This document shows, in pieces, positions 17,662 through 25,827 of a stretch of DNA of 50,122 bases. Positions within the stretch are counted from its first letter, which is position 1. The number at the start of each line of letters is the position of its first letter. The DNA comes from an uncultured Balneola sp. (GTDB lineage Bacteria > Bacteroidota > Rhodothermia > Balneolales > Balneolaceae): contig CABZVB010000014.1 of assembly GCA_902529115.1 (NCBI GenBank), positions 1 to 50,122 on the forward strand, in the 5' to 3' direction. The notes beneath the pieces are model-generated. The model was not told the DNA's origin and searched no databases. It saw only the letters and a list, made by a program, of their open reading frames with translations. The translations under genes and the position numbers were made by a program.

Positions 17662-17910
17662 ATGTCCTACGAAAAAAATAAACTACAGATGCCCCAAAAG
17701 GTCGCTATCATTGGTGCAGCTAATTTGGGGGCGGCTTCTTTGCTGATGGTGCAGGGTAGTCACCCAGAAAGTGAAATCGATAAAGTGACTACACCTATGG
17801 GATATACCATTGCAGGATTGAATGAGATGGAATATCAGTGTTTGAGTTCGGCATTTATTCAGGGGTTGAAAAAATCATTTGATAAAATTAGTTCAAAGGG
17901 TAACTCATGA
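17662..17910 (+). pseudogene. Collapsed pyrroline-5-carboxylate reductase (proC) remnant with open frame
   Basis: This 82-residue ORF joins the beginning of a ProC (QKVAIIGAANLGAA, residues 12-25) directly to its C-terminal end (VTTPMGYTIAGLNEMEYQ, about 42-59, then a helical tail). Normal ProC is about 265 residues, so roughly 180 residues, including the active-site dimer domain core, are missing with the frame kept. The nucleotide-binding glycine pattern is also damaged (GAANLG for GxGNxG). It cannot be a working reductase. It overlaps the argD start by four bases (ATGA), which may keep it open for translational coupling. A proC next to argC/argD is usual in relatives, which supports its origin. 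Confidence 0.65.
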
Positions 17911-19037
17911 GTATGTTTCCTGTCTATCCGGTATTTGATGTTGAACCAATAAGCGCCGAGGGAGCTTGGGTGACGGATGCTAATGGTCAGCGATACCTTG
18001 ATTTTTATGGAGGCCATGCAGTCATTTCCATTGGTCACAGACATCCTCATTATATAAAGCGAATAAAAGACCAAATGAATCGGATTTCTTTTTATTCCAA
18101 TTCAGTACCCATATCTATACAACATGAATTGGATCAAAAGCTAGGGCAAATGTGCTGCTATCATGATTTCCAGTTGTTCTTGTGTAATTCTGGAGCTGAG
18201 GCTGTTGAAAATGCGTTTAAAGTAGCCTCATCCGTTAATAGGCGTAGTAAAATTTTAACCTTTGATAAAGCTTTTCATGGGCGTACATCTTTGGCGGTAG
18301 CAGCAACAGATAACCCAAAATTGGTTTTTCCTGTCAATGAAAGGGCCGAAATTATTCGTTGTGAATTAGGAAACCAAAAGGAGGTGGCTGAGCACCTAGC
18401 CACAAAGCAGGTATGTTGTGTAATCATCGAAGGGATACAAGGCGTGGGTGGTATTGTCGAATCTTCGGATGAATTTTTGCAGTTTTTGCGCGAAGAATGT
18501 ACAAACACAGAAACTAAATTAATACTGGATGAAGTGCAATCAGGTTTTGGGCGCACCGGTTATTTTTTTGCTCATCAATATTCGGGTATTCGTCCAGATA
18601 TCATTACGATGGCTAAAGGTATGGGAAATGGTTTTCCCGTTGGTGGCATATTGATAGCTCCCGAAATTGAGGCTATCCCAGGTATGCTAGGTACCACCTA
18701 TGGAGGTAACCATTTGGCCTGTGCGGCCTCCCTTGCTGTGTTAGAAGTATTGGAATCGGAGAATTTAATGCAACATGCCCAAGAAATGGGAGCCTACCTC
18801 ATAGAGCGCTTGTCGACTAATGTGGCTATTCAAGAAATTCGAGGCAAGGGATTAATGATAGGCCTTGAGTTTTCAGAGCCTGTTGCCGATATGCGCAAAA
18901 AAATGTTGTATGAGCAATTTATTTTTACAGGAAGTTCTTCGAATCCAAATACGATTCGACTACTTCCACCCCTTAATATCACACAGACTCAGATAGATTA
19001 TTTTCTAGACGGGTTAAAACAGGTAATGCAACATTAA
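17907..19037 (+). CDS. argD: N-acylornithine aminotransferase (class III, PLP-dependent)
   Basis: This 376-residue enzyme transfers an amino group from glutamate to the acylglutamate semialdehyde. The PLP lysine is K237 (IITMAKGMGNG), preceded by the cofactor-binding 'LILDEVQSGFGRTG' (about 205-218). 'CNSGAEAVENAFK' (about 93-105) is the phosphate-binding segment. Its start overlaps the proC remnant by four bases and it ends four bases before argF'. The family also acts on succinylornithine, so it is compatible with either acetylated or succinylated intermediates. Confidence 0.94.
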   Translation: MSMFPVYPVFDVEPISAEGAWVTDANGQRYLDFYGGHAVISIGHRHPHYIKRIKDQMNRISFYSNSVPISIQHELDQKLGQMCCYHDFQLFLCNSGAEAVENAFKVASSVNRRSKILTFDKAFHGRTSLAVAATDNPKLVFPVNERAEIIRCELGNQKEVAEHLATKQVCCVIIEGIQGVGGIVESSDEFLQFLREECTNTETKLILDEVQSGFGRTGYFFAHQYSGIRPDIITMAKGMGNGFPVGGILIAPEIEAIPGMLGTTYGGNHLACAASLAVLEVLESENLMQHAQEMGAYLIERLSTNVAIQEIRGKGLMIGLEFSEPVADMRKKMLYEQFIFTGSSSNPNTIRLLPPLNITQTQIDYFLDGLKQVMQH

Positions 19038-19041
19038 GCGA

Positions 19042-19998
19042 ATGAATCATTTTTTTGATGTAGATGATATTGGGTCCCTAGAGTTAGCCTTGGCTAGGGC
19101 CCAATCTATTAAAGCTCAACCCAAAAAGGGGTATACTGAAGGAAACCGCAAAAGTATAGGACTACTATTTTTTAATCCCAGTTTACGCACGCGTCTAAGT
19201 TCGCAACGAGCCGCGCAAAATCTAGGGATGGATGTAGTTGTCCTTGATGTTGGTTCAGAAAGTTGGAAACTGGAGTTTTCCGATGGAAAAATAATGAATG
19301 GAGCCTCTGCAGAACATATCAAAGAGGCGGCGGGCGTAATGGGAGCTTACTTTGACTTTTTAGCTATACGTGCCTTTGCATCTCTTCAAGATCGAGATCT
19401 GGATTATGCCGAACCCGTTCTGACCTCCTTTATGAAACATGCTGGCGTACCTATTATTAACATGGAATCTTCCACTGGACACCCTTTGCAAGCTTTTGCC
19501 GACCTAATTACGATTGATGAGTTCAAAAAGACCGAACGCCCTAAGGTGGTACTAAGTTGGGCGCCTCACCCGCGCGCTTTACCCCACGCCGTGGCTAATT
19601 CCTTTGCGCAATGGATGAATAGGGCCCCAGTAGATCTAATAATTACCCATCCTGAGGGATATGAACTGGACCCGAAATTTGTTGGATCTGCCCGGGTTGA
19701 GACGAACCAGTTCTTGGCGTTTGAGGGGGCAGATTTTATTTATGCCAAAAATTGGTCCAGTTACAATCACTACGGACAGGTGCTACATCAGGATTTTGCA
19801 TGGATGATAAATCAGGTTAAAATGGACCTAACTAATCAAGCCTATTTTATGCATTGCCTGCCCGTTCGCAGAAATATGATTGTGAGTGATCAGATTATTG
19901 ATAGTCCAAAAAGTTTGGTGATTCAGCAAGCGGCGAACCGTGTAGTCTCTATGCAAACGGTGCTTTCCATGCTCCTTGAACAAAAGGGTACCAAGTAA
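19042..19998 (+). CDS. argF': N-succinylornithine (or N-acetylornithine) transcarbamylase
   Basis: This 318-residue protein belongs to the Bacteroidota-type transcarbamylases that act on acylated ornithine, not to ordinary ArgF. The carbamoyl-phosphate site is FNPSLRTRLS (about 44-53), and the 'HCLPVRRNMIV' motif lies near residue 275. From memory it aligns without gaps to the Bacteroides fragilis succinylornithine enzyme over the first 100 residues. The position that decides substrate (Pro90 in the succinyl enzyme, Glu in the acetyl enzyme) is Ala90 here. Absence of Glu argues for succinylornithine, with moderate confidence. It produces N-acylcitrulline, which ArgE then deacylates. Confidence 0.93.
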   Translation: MNHFFDVDDIGSLELALARAQSIKAQPKKGYTEGNRKSIGLLFFNPSLRTRLSSQRAAQNLGMDVVVLDVGSESWKLEFSDGKIMNGASAEHIKEAAGVMGAYFDFLAIRAFASLQDRDLDYAEPVLTSFMKHAGVPIINMESSTGHPLQAFADLITIDEFKKTERPKVVLSWAPHPRALPHAVANSFAQWMNRAPVDLIITHPEGYELDPKFVGSARVETNQFLAFEGADFIYAKNWSSYNHYGQVLHQDFAWMINQVKMDLTNQAYFMHCLPVRRNMIVSDQIIDSPKSLVIQQAANRVVSMQTVLSMLLEQKGTK

Positions 19999-20006
19999 TA
20001 AAGCGT

Positions 20007-20810
20007 ATGAATACTAAAGATTCCAATACTAAGCAGCTAACTAACACCATTTTTGTAATCAAAATAGGAGGAAAAGTAGCTGAAGATGAACAACAACAAG
20101 GCAGTATATTAGATGGCTTGGCTAGGCTAAAACACCCGGTAATATTAGTACATGGAGGGGGTACGCAAGCGACCAGTATGGCAGAAGTACTTGGAGTTAA
20201 GAGCCAGATGATTGATGGGCGGAGAGTTACTGACCCGGCTATGTTGGATATTGCCATTATGGTGTATGGTGGGCTCATTAATAAAAAAATGGTAGCACAG
20301 TTAGAGTCACGAGGGCGAAAGGCATTGGGGTTGACAGGCGCAGATATGGGCATTATTCGTTCGGTTAAGAGGCCTCCGCACCCTATAGATTTTGGATGGG
20401 TAGGGGATATTGAATGGATCAATACCGATGAACTATTAGTCTTACTAGAAAGGGGAATTATACCGGTATTGGCTCCTTTGAGTTCTGACGGATCTGGGCA
20501 GTTGTTAAATACAAATGCCGACAGTATTGCAGCGCATGTTGCAATTGCGTTAGCCAAAAACACCCCTTTTCAGGTCAATTTGAACTTATGTTTTGATTTA
20601 GAAGGAGTCATGATAAATGGGAAGTTATGCGAGTTTTTAAATCCGCAAGATTTTATGTTGGCTAAAAAAGATGGAAAGGTGAGCGGGGGGATGATTCCCA
20701 AGTTAGATCTAGGTTTTAAAGCCGTTCAGGCAGGAGTCAGACACGTCCGTATTGTTCATCCAAAAGATTTGTACACTCAAACCATGGGGACTTATTTGCG
20801 ACTAGACTAG
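20007..20810 (+). CDS. argB: N-acylglutamate kinase
   Basis: This 267-residue amino-acid kinase phosphorylates N-acylglutamate. It starts with the ATP-binding strand IFVIKIGGKVAEDE (about 12-25) and has VILVHGGGTQ (about 47-56), which binds the substrate. 'NTNADSIAAHVAIAL' (about 170-184) is the conserved kinase segment, and KVSGGMIPKL (about 223-232) is near the C-terminus. There is no N-terminal helix extension of the kind seen in arginine-inhibited hexameric enzymes, so feedback inhibition may be weak; that is inference. It starts eight bases after argF'. Confidence 0.95.
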   Translation: MNTKDSNTKQLTNTIFVIKIGGKVAEDEQQQGSILDGLARLKHPVILVHGGGTQATSMAEVLGVKSQMIDGRRVTDPAMLDIAIMVYGGLINKKMVAQLESRGRKALGLTGADMGIIRSVKRPPHPIDFGWVGDIEWINTDELLVLLERGIIPVLAPLSSDGSGQLLNTNADSIAAHVAIALAKNTPFQVNLNLCFDLEGVMINGKLCEFLNPQDFMLAKKDGKVSGGMIPKLDLGFKAVQAGVRHVRIVHPKDLYTQTMGTYLRLD

Positions 20811-20865
20811 GGCCGGAATTATTCATGACTGGTCAAATGCTTTTGAGTACCCAAAACTCACACTT

Positions 20866-21969
20866 ATGAACTCAACTACTCACTCAATTGACGAATGGAA
20901 TGCAGTTGCAGAGCAGGCCATGAATTTGTTGAAACAGTTAATTGCAACTAAATCTTACAGTGGTCAAGAACATGAATCAGCCTTGATAATAGAAAAAAAT
21001 CTTCAGTCCCACGGATTTGAAGTTGAACGCATTCAAAATAATGTGCTGGCACGTGGTAAACATTGGGTGGATGGAGCACCGGTTCTTCTACTCAATTCAC
21101 ATCATGATACGGTTCGAGCCACATCTAATTGGGATACAGATCCATTTGAACCGGTTGAAATGGATGGAAAATTACTCGGATTGGGTAGCAATGATGCGGG
21201 GGCTCCTCTGGTCTGTTTGTTGTATATATTTTATTGGCTTAATGAACGCGATCAATCGTTTAATCTCCTTTTTTTAGCTTCTGCTGAAGAGGAAATTTCT
21301 GGGATAAATGGGGTTCCAATAACCTTGGAGGCAATGGGAGCGGTGGATTTAGCGGTGGTTGGCGAACCTACTTCTATGGAATTGGCTGTTACCGAACGAG
21401 GATTAATTGTATTGGATGTAACAACATTGGGTGAATCTGGACATGCGGCTAGAGGGGAAGGAGTTAATGCACTTTATAAGGCGGTGGATGCAATAGAATG
21501 GTTTAGAAGCTATGAATTTCAAAAGGTTTCTGAACGGCTCGGAGAAGTCAGTATGAATGTGACGCAAATAGTAGCGGGAACACAGCACAATGTAGTACCG
21601 GACAGTTGCCGTTTTGTGGTGGACGTCCGACCTAATGACTGTTATACCAATGCTGAAATAGTGAATATTATTTGTGAACATATAGATGGGCAGGTGGAGC
21701 CCAGATCGCTCCATTTAAATTCTTCTGGAATAGCGAATCATCATCCAGTTGTGCTGAAAGCAAAAGAGCTTGGCGTGTCGAGAGTTTCCTCAAAAACAAT
21801 GTCGGATCAGGCTCAAATGCCATTTCCCAGTGTTAAAATAGGCCCTGGTAACACCCATCGTTCGCATACTCCGAATGAATACATTTATATACATGAAATT
21901 CTAGGCGGTTTAATGGGCTATGCTCAATTACTGAATGGCTTAGAAATTCCTTATTGGAGTCCAGGATAA
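20866..21969 (+). CDS. argE: M20-family N-acylornithine/acylcitrulline deacylase
   Basis: This 367-residue dinuclear zinc hydrolase removes the acyl group. Metal and catalytic motifs are present: LLNSHHDTVRA (about 71-81), GSNDAGAP (bridging Asp, about 108-115), SAEEEISG (catalytic Glu, about 138-145), the glutamate in GEPTS, and a C-terminal GPGNTHRSHTPNE containing the last His. In a pathway with ArgF' the natural substrate is N-acylcitrulline rather than acylornithine. It lies between argB and argH with gaps of 55 and 59 bases and is probably in the same operon. Confidence 0.9.
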   Translation: MNSTTHSIDEWNAVAEQAMNLLKQLIATKSYSGQEHESALIIEKNLQSHGFEVERIQNNVLARGKHWVDGAPVLLLNSHHDTVRATSNWDTDPFEPVEMDGKLLGLGSNDAGAPLVCLLYIFYWLNERDQSFNLLFLASAEEEISGINGVPITLEAMGAVDLAVVGEPTSMELAVTERGLIVLDVTTLGESGHAARGEGVNALYKAVDAIEWFRSYEFQKVSERLGEVSMNVTQIVAGTQHNVVPDSCRFVVDVRPNDCYTNAEIVNIICEHIDGQVEPRSLHLNSSGIANHHPVVLKAKELGVSRVSSKTMSDQAQMPFPSVKIGPGNTHRSHTPNEYIYIHEILGGLMGYAQLLNGLEIPYWSPG

Positions 21970-22028
21970 AAACATACGGTGAGAATGGAACTCATTACAT
22001 TACCAAGTGAAAATAAATAGATACGAAT

Positions 22029-23330
22029 ATGGCTAAAAAATTATGGGACAAAGGTCTCCTTATCGATGATAAAATAGAAGCATTTACCATTGGCAAAGAC
22101 AATGAATGGGACTTACGTCTTGCTCCTTACGATGTGCAAGGAAGTATTGCGCATGTGAAGATGCTAGCAAAAGTGGGTCTATTATTTCAGCAGGAATGCG
22201 ACACTCTAGTAGCGGAATTAGAACGAATATTGAAAGAAGATATTGAAACTGGTCAATTCGTTATAAATGATGGAGTAGAAGATATTCACTCTCAAATTGA
22301 ATTTATGTTAACGGAGAAATTAGGATCGTTAGGGAAGAAAATTCACGCGGGTAGGTCAAGAAATGACCAAGTATTAGTCGATTTAAAATTGTATTTCCGG
22401 GACGAGATAGTGAATCTGACTTCGCAGATAATGGCTTTATTCAAAGTTCTTTTAGCACAGAGTGAGAGGCACAAAAAGGTGCTACTGCCGGGCTATACTC
22501 ACACTCAGGCGGCAATGCCGTCCAGCTTTGGTTTATGGTTTGGGGCCTATGCCGAAGCTTTAGTAGATGACACGCATCAACTCTATGCGAGCTATAACAT
22601 AGTCAACCAAAATCCATTGGGTTCTGCCGCCGGTTACGGTTCTTCCTTTCCGTTAGATAGAGATTATACAACTGAATTACTAGAGTTTAAGGGGATGAAC
22701 GTGAATGTTGTATACGCGCAAATGGGGCGAGGTAAAGTAGAACAGAGTGTTAGTTTTGCATTAGCTGCACTTGCCCAAACTATCAATAAATTGTCTTCCG
22801 ATATCTGCCTGTATAACAGTGGTAATTTTGGCTTTATCACCTTGCCTGATGAATTAACGACAGGTAGTAGTATTATGCCGCATAAAAAAAATCTGGATAT
22901 ATTTGAATTAATGAGGGCTAAAAGTGCGGTAATAAGTGCACTTCCGGTATCAATTACTCATCTCACTGGAAATCTAACATCAGGCTACCACCGTGATTTT
23001 CAGTTATTGAAAGATCTTATTTTCCCTGCATTGGATGATGTAAAAGCCATCTTAGATATGTGTATCTACGCAATTCCTAAAATAAAACCGGTGCAAAATT
23101 TGCTAGATGGTTCGCAATACGACGTTTTGTTTTCTGTTGAGCGTGTGAACGACTTAGTCATGTCTGGCTTAAGTTTTAGAGATGCCTATATTAAGGTGGG
23201 TAAAGAATTGGATGATGGAAGCTTTATACCACCAAAAGATCTAGATCACAGCCATGTGGGTAGTATGGGAAATTTGGAGAATAATCGAATTGAGAAGAAT
23301 ATGAAAGAATTGATGCAATTATTTGTATGA
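22029..23330 (+). CDS. argH: Argininosuccinate lyase
   Basis: This 433-residue enzyme releases arginine and fumarate. It belongs to the fumarase/aspartase superfamily, with the signature GSSIMPHKKN (about 282-291, containing the catalytic-loop serine) and the earlier 'KIHAGRSRNDQV' (about 104-115) and 'LPGYTHTQAAMP' (about 155-166). It is the last arginine gene. The 257 bases downstream contain no gene or clear intrinsic terminator, only a weak ATTCATT/AATGAAT inverted repeat near 23,390-23,420. Confidence 0.95.
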   Translation: MAKKLWDKGLLIDDKIEAFTIGKDNEWDLRLAPYDVQGSIAHVKMLAKVGLLFQQECDTLVAELERILKEDIETGQFVINDGVEDIHSQIEFMLTEKLGSLGKKIHAGRSRNDQVLVDLKLYFRDEIVNLTSQIMALFKVLLAQSERHKKVLLPGYTHTQAAMPSSFGLWFGAYAEALVDDTHQLYASYNIVNQNPLGSAAGYGSSFPLDRDYTTELLEFKGMNVNVVYAQMGRGKVEQSVSFALAALAQTINKLSSDICLYNSGNFGFITLPDELTTGSSIMPHKKNLDIFELMRAKSAVISALPVSITHLTGNLTSGYHRDFQLLKDLIFPALDDVKAILDMCIYAIPKIKPVQNLLDGSQYDVLFSVERVNDLVMSGLSFRDAYIKVGKELDDGSFIPPKDLDHSHVGSMGNLENNRIEKNMKELMQLFV

Positions 23331-23587
23331 TAGAGCTCATTAGGCTAGACTTAGATGATTAATATTTTAGTAGCATCTGGTACTTTGGTTCCCATTCATT
23401 GGTATTTTTTAAATGAATACTAAATTTTGCATCAGCCTGTGAATCATTGACTCCAGTATTCTTAGTGGATATTTATAATTACGACGTAGCAATTAATAAA
23501 AATAAATGGAAATCATTCGTTAAGATACATATCACTGCCAAGCTGAAGTCAATTATGATGAAGTAGTAATAGGCTCTTGAGTGAATA

Positions 23588-24457
23588 TCAAAAGAAACGG
23601 TCCAAAAGAGCTTTGGTTTGCCTTACATAGTTTCCACCAAATAATATGGCATGAACAAGTAGAGGGTAGAGTTGACATAATTTTTGTCGTTCTTTCCAGC
23701 CAGATTGCAAAGGGTACTCAGTTTGATACCCATCATAGAAAGCTGTGGTGAACCCACCAAATAACTTAGTCATTGCAAGGTCCATTTCTCTATGCCCGTA
23801 ATATATGGCTGGATCATAAATAGCTGCATGCCCCTGTTTAGTAAAAAAATAATTACCGGACCAGAGATCTCCGTGTAAGAGTGCGGGTGGTTCATCTGGA
23901 AAAACAACATAGGTGTAATTAAATACTCGCTCAAAAATACTACAATACTTATTATTGAGTAAACCTTTTTCTACAGCCTGCTTAGTTAACGGCTCAATAC
24001 GTTCTCTAAAAAAAAACTCCAACCAATCGGCATGATAGCGATTCGTTTGTTTGATAGGTCCAATGTAATTATCCTCAGAAAAACCAAATAATTCGTTGCT
24101 ATTCTTATGTAACTTGGCAATATCCACTCCAAATTGGAAATCATTACCCTGTGTTTCTTCTTCAAGATATTCCAGTAATAAATAGGAGTTATTATGTGAA
24201 ATGACTTCAGGTATTACCAAAGAAGTGTTAGCAGTGCGTAATGTATTTAACCCTTTTACTTCTTGAGTGAATATCGATTTCATAGTATCAAGTTCCTCTT
24301 TGTCAAACTTCAGAAAAAAGGATTGTCCATCTTCTAGTTCAATTTTAAAAGCCTTCGAAATATCCCCACCCTGTATTAAAGTAGCTTTTGCAATCGGTGC
24401 AAATAATACGGTTTCGATCTCAGATCTTATAGACCCTGGAATGAGGCCTGCACTCAT
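23588..24457 (-). CDS. Fructosamine kinase family protein
   Basis: This 289-residue protein has the aminoglycoside-phosphotransferase fold. The catalytic loop is LLHGDLWSGN (about 192-201) and the metal-binding loop is IYDPAIYYGHREMDLAM (about 213-229, Asp in YDP). The family phosphorylates ketoamines (fructosamine or ribulosamine) on proteins or free amines, leading to deglycation. It follows a TetR-type regulator gene by six bases, so the two form a small operon probably controlled by that regulator. Confidence 0.9.
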   Translation of the reverse strand: MSAGLIPGSIRSEIETVLFAPIAKATLIQGGDISKAFKIELEDGQSFFLKFDKEELDTMKSIFTQEVKGLNTLRTANTSLVIPEVISHNNSYLLLEYLEEETQGNDFQFGVDIAKLHKNSNELFGFSEDNYIGPIKQTNRYHADWLEFFFRERIEPLTKQAVEKGLLNNKYCSIFERVFNYTYVVFPDEPPALLHGDLWSGNYFFTKQGHAAIYDPAIYYGHREMDLAMTKLFGGFTTAFYDGYQTEYPLQSGWKERQKLCQLYPLLVHAILFGGNYVRQTKALLDRFF

Positions 24458-24463
24458 ATCTAA

Positions 24464-25021
24464 TTAGTTTAATAATTCTTCTAAAATACTATTTTTTACA
24501 CGTGTAAAATCTTGATCGCTTGTTATTCGTACCAACTGAGTTGAGGCAAATATGGAACTTAAAACTCTAAGGGCAGTAGTTCGTGTATTTTGTATTTTTC
24601 GGAACTGTCCTAGATCCAAACCCTCTTGAATTAGTTCAGTTAACCACTCAATGACCAATTCAGTAAACTCTTGAACTTCAGTTTGTACATTAGGTCTTAA
24701 TGAGTACCAATCCGTTGCAAAAGCGCTAATTATATCTACTTTTTCACTAAGATGAATCGAATGATAAAAATTTAAAAATGTCTTTAACCTATCTTTGGGT
24801 TCTTTAGTGGCCATTTTTTGGCTGAAGCGGTCAAAGATATCCTTATGCCACTGAGCAATTGCAAAAGCCAGATCCTGTTTCGAAGGAAAATGATAATGAA
24901 CGGCGGCATTTTTAATTTGTAATGGCTTAGAAATATCGGCGTAACTAAAAGCATTAAAGCCTTGCCTGCGCAATAAATCATCCCCTAATTGAATTATTTT
25001 TTCGCGGGTGCTAGTGGCCAT
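24464..25021 (-). CDS. TetR/AcrR-family transcriptional regulator
   Basis: This 185-residue protein begins with a TetR helix-turn-helix domain (about 5-52: TREKIIQLGDDLLRRQGFNA, then FSYADIS, followed by the recognition region AVHYHFPSKQDLA). The C-terminal part (about 70-185) is all helical, as in the ligand-binding domain of the family. A nested palindrome lies directly upstream and may be its own operator. It is cotranscribed with the fructosamine kinase gene. Confidence 0.93.
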   Translation of the reverse strand: MATSTREKIIQLGDDLLRRQGFNAFSYADISKPLQIKNAAVHYHFPSKQDLAFAIAQWHKDIFDRFSQKMATKEPKDRLKTFLNFYHSIHLSEKVDIISAFATDWYSLRPNVQTEVQEFTELVIEWLTELIQEGLDLGQFRKIQNTRTTALRVLSSIFASTQLVRITSDQDFTRVKNSILEELLN

Positions 25022-25027
25022 ATCTAT

Positions 25028-25108
25028 TAGTAGGTAAGTATGTATGTTTAAAAATTTTAGTGTCTTTTATAAAACACTAAAGTATGAAGATAATTTACTT
25101 ATTTACTA
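25028..25108. promoter_or_regulatory. Nested palindromes upstream of the TetR gene, candidate operator
   Basis: Two inverted repeats share one centre near 25,068. The inner arms TTTAGTGT (25056-25063) and ACACTAAA (25074-25081) are perfect. The outer arms TAGTAGGTAAGTA (25028-25040) and TACTTATTTACTA (25096-25108) match at 11 of 13 positions. TAGTAGGT also recurs as a direct repeat at 25107-25114. The position between the TetR start and the phosphatase gene fits autoregulation. Function is inferred. Confidence 0.4.
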
Positions 25109-25123
25109 GTAGGTTTACAAAAA

Positions 25124-25639
25124 TTATTCTTTGACTATATAGGGTGAAAGCTGTTTAAGAAGTTCTTCACTAGACCGCTCAAGTATGGTAAACACATTTT
25201 CAAAACCATTTATTCCACCATAATAAGGATCTGGAACATCTTCGTTAGGTCCATCTGGGTCGAAACTACGCATCATTTCAACTTGAGAATTTGTGATACC
25301 AGACTTTAGTTTCATTATATTAGCATAATTACTTGAATCCATGGCTAAAATAAGATCGAATTCGTAAAAATCTATAGAGTTGAATTGACGAGCTCGGGAA
25401 AGAAGAGGTACTCCGTGAGATTCAGCTATTCTTCGTGATGTAGCGTTAGCTTTCTCTCCAACATGATAGGCACTAGTACCTGCCGAATCAATAAAGAAAA
25501 AGGAATTAAGGTTACATTCTTTAACTTTTTGTTGAAATATACCTTCAGCTGTTGGGCTTCGACATATATTGCCTAGGCAAACAAAACAAATTCGATAAGG
25601 TTGTTTTTTCGTGATATTTCTATTGTGTTGGAATTCCAT
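25124..25639 (-). CDS. Low-molecular-weight protein tyrosine phosphatase
   Basis: From the ATG at 25639 this is a 171-residue protein. The phosphatase loop IRICFVCLGNICRS-type sequence (CLGNICRS, the C(X)5R signature) is near residue 20, and the general-acid loop is 'DPDGPNEDVPDPYYGG' near residue 136. A longer frame upstream would add about 39 unconserved residues and move the P-loop away from the N-terminus, so the inner start is preferred. Such enzymes dephosphorylate protein tyrosine or arginine, often of polysaccharide-export kinases. No kinase is nearby. It is divergent from ileS. Confidence 0.88.
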   Translation of the reverse strand: MEFQHNRNITKKQPYRICFVCLGNICRSPTAEGIFQQKVKECNLNSFFFIDSAGTSAYHVGEKANATSRRIAESHGVPLLSRARQFNSIDFYEFDLILAMDSSNYANIMKLKSGITNSQVEMMRSFDPDGPNEDVPDPYYGGINGFENVFTILERSSEELLKQLSPYIVKE

Positions 25640-25827
25640 AGCTGTGCTAGAATCAAAGTTAAATAAAATAGTGAACGAATAAAGATGGCTGTTAGCTGAG
25701 GTTGTACCTGATGGGAAAGCAATATAATATCCTTCTTGGACGAATGAAATGAGCAATAAAATCTCAGCATTTGGCCTAGATTGCTTATATTATCATTTCT
25801 TTAGGAGTACGAAACCGAAGATTCTAT

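Noticed and set aside
23331-23587. Possible small gene or terminator downstream of argH
   Set aside because: Frames are short with frequent stops. The weak ATTCATT/AATGAAT repeat has no T run on the correct side.
25757-25827. T-box or other leader before ileS
   Set aside because: Only about 70 non-coding bases to the likely phosphatase start region, with no specifier stem, T-box sequence or terminator visible.
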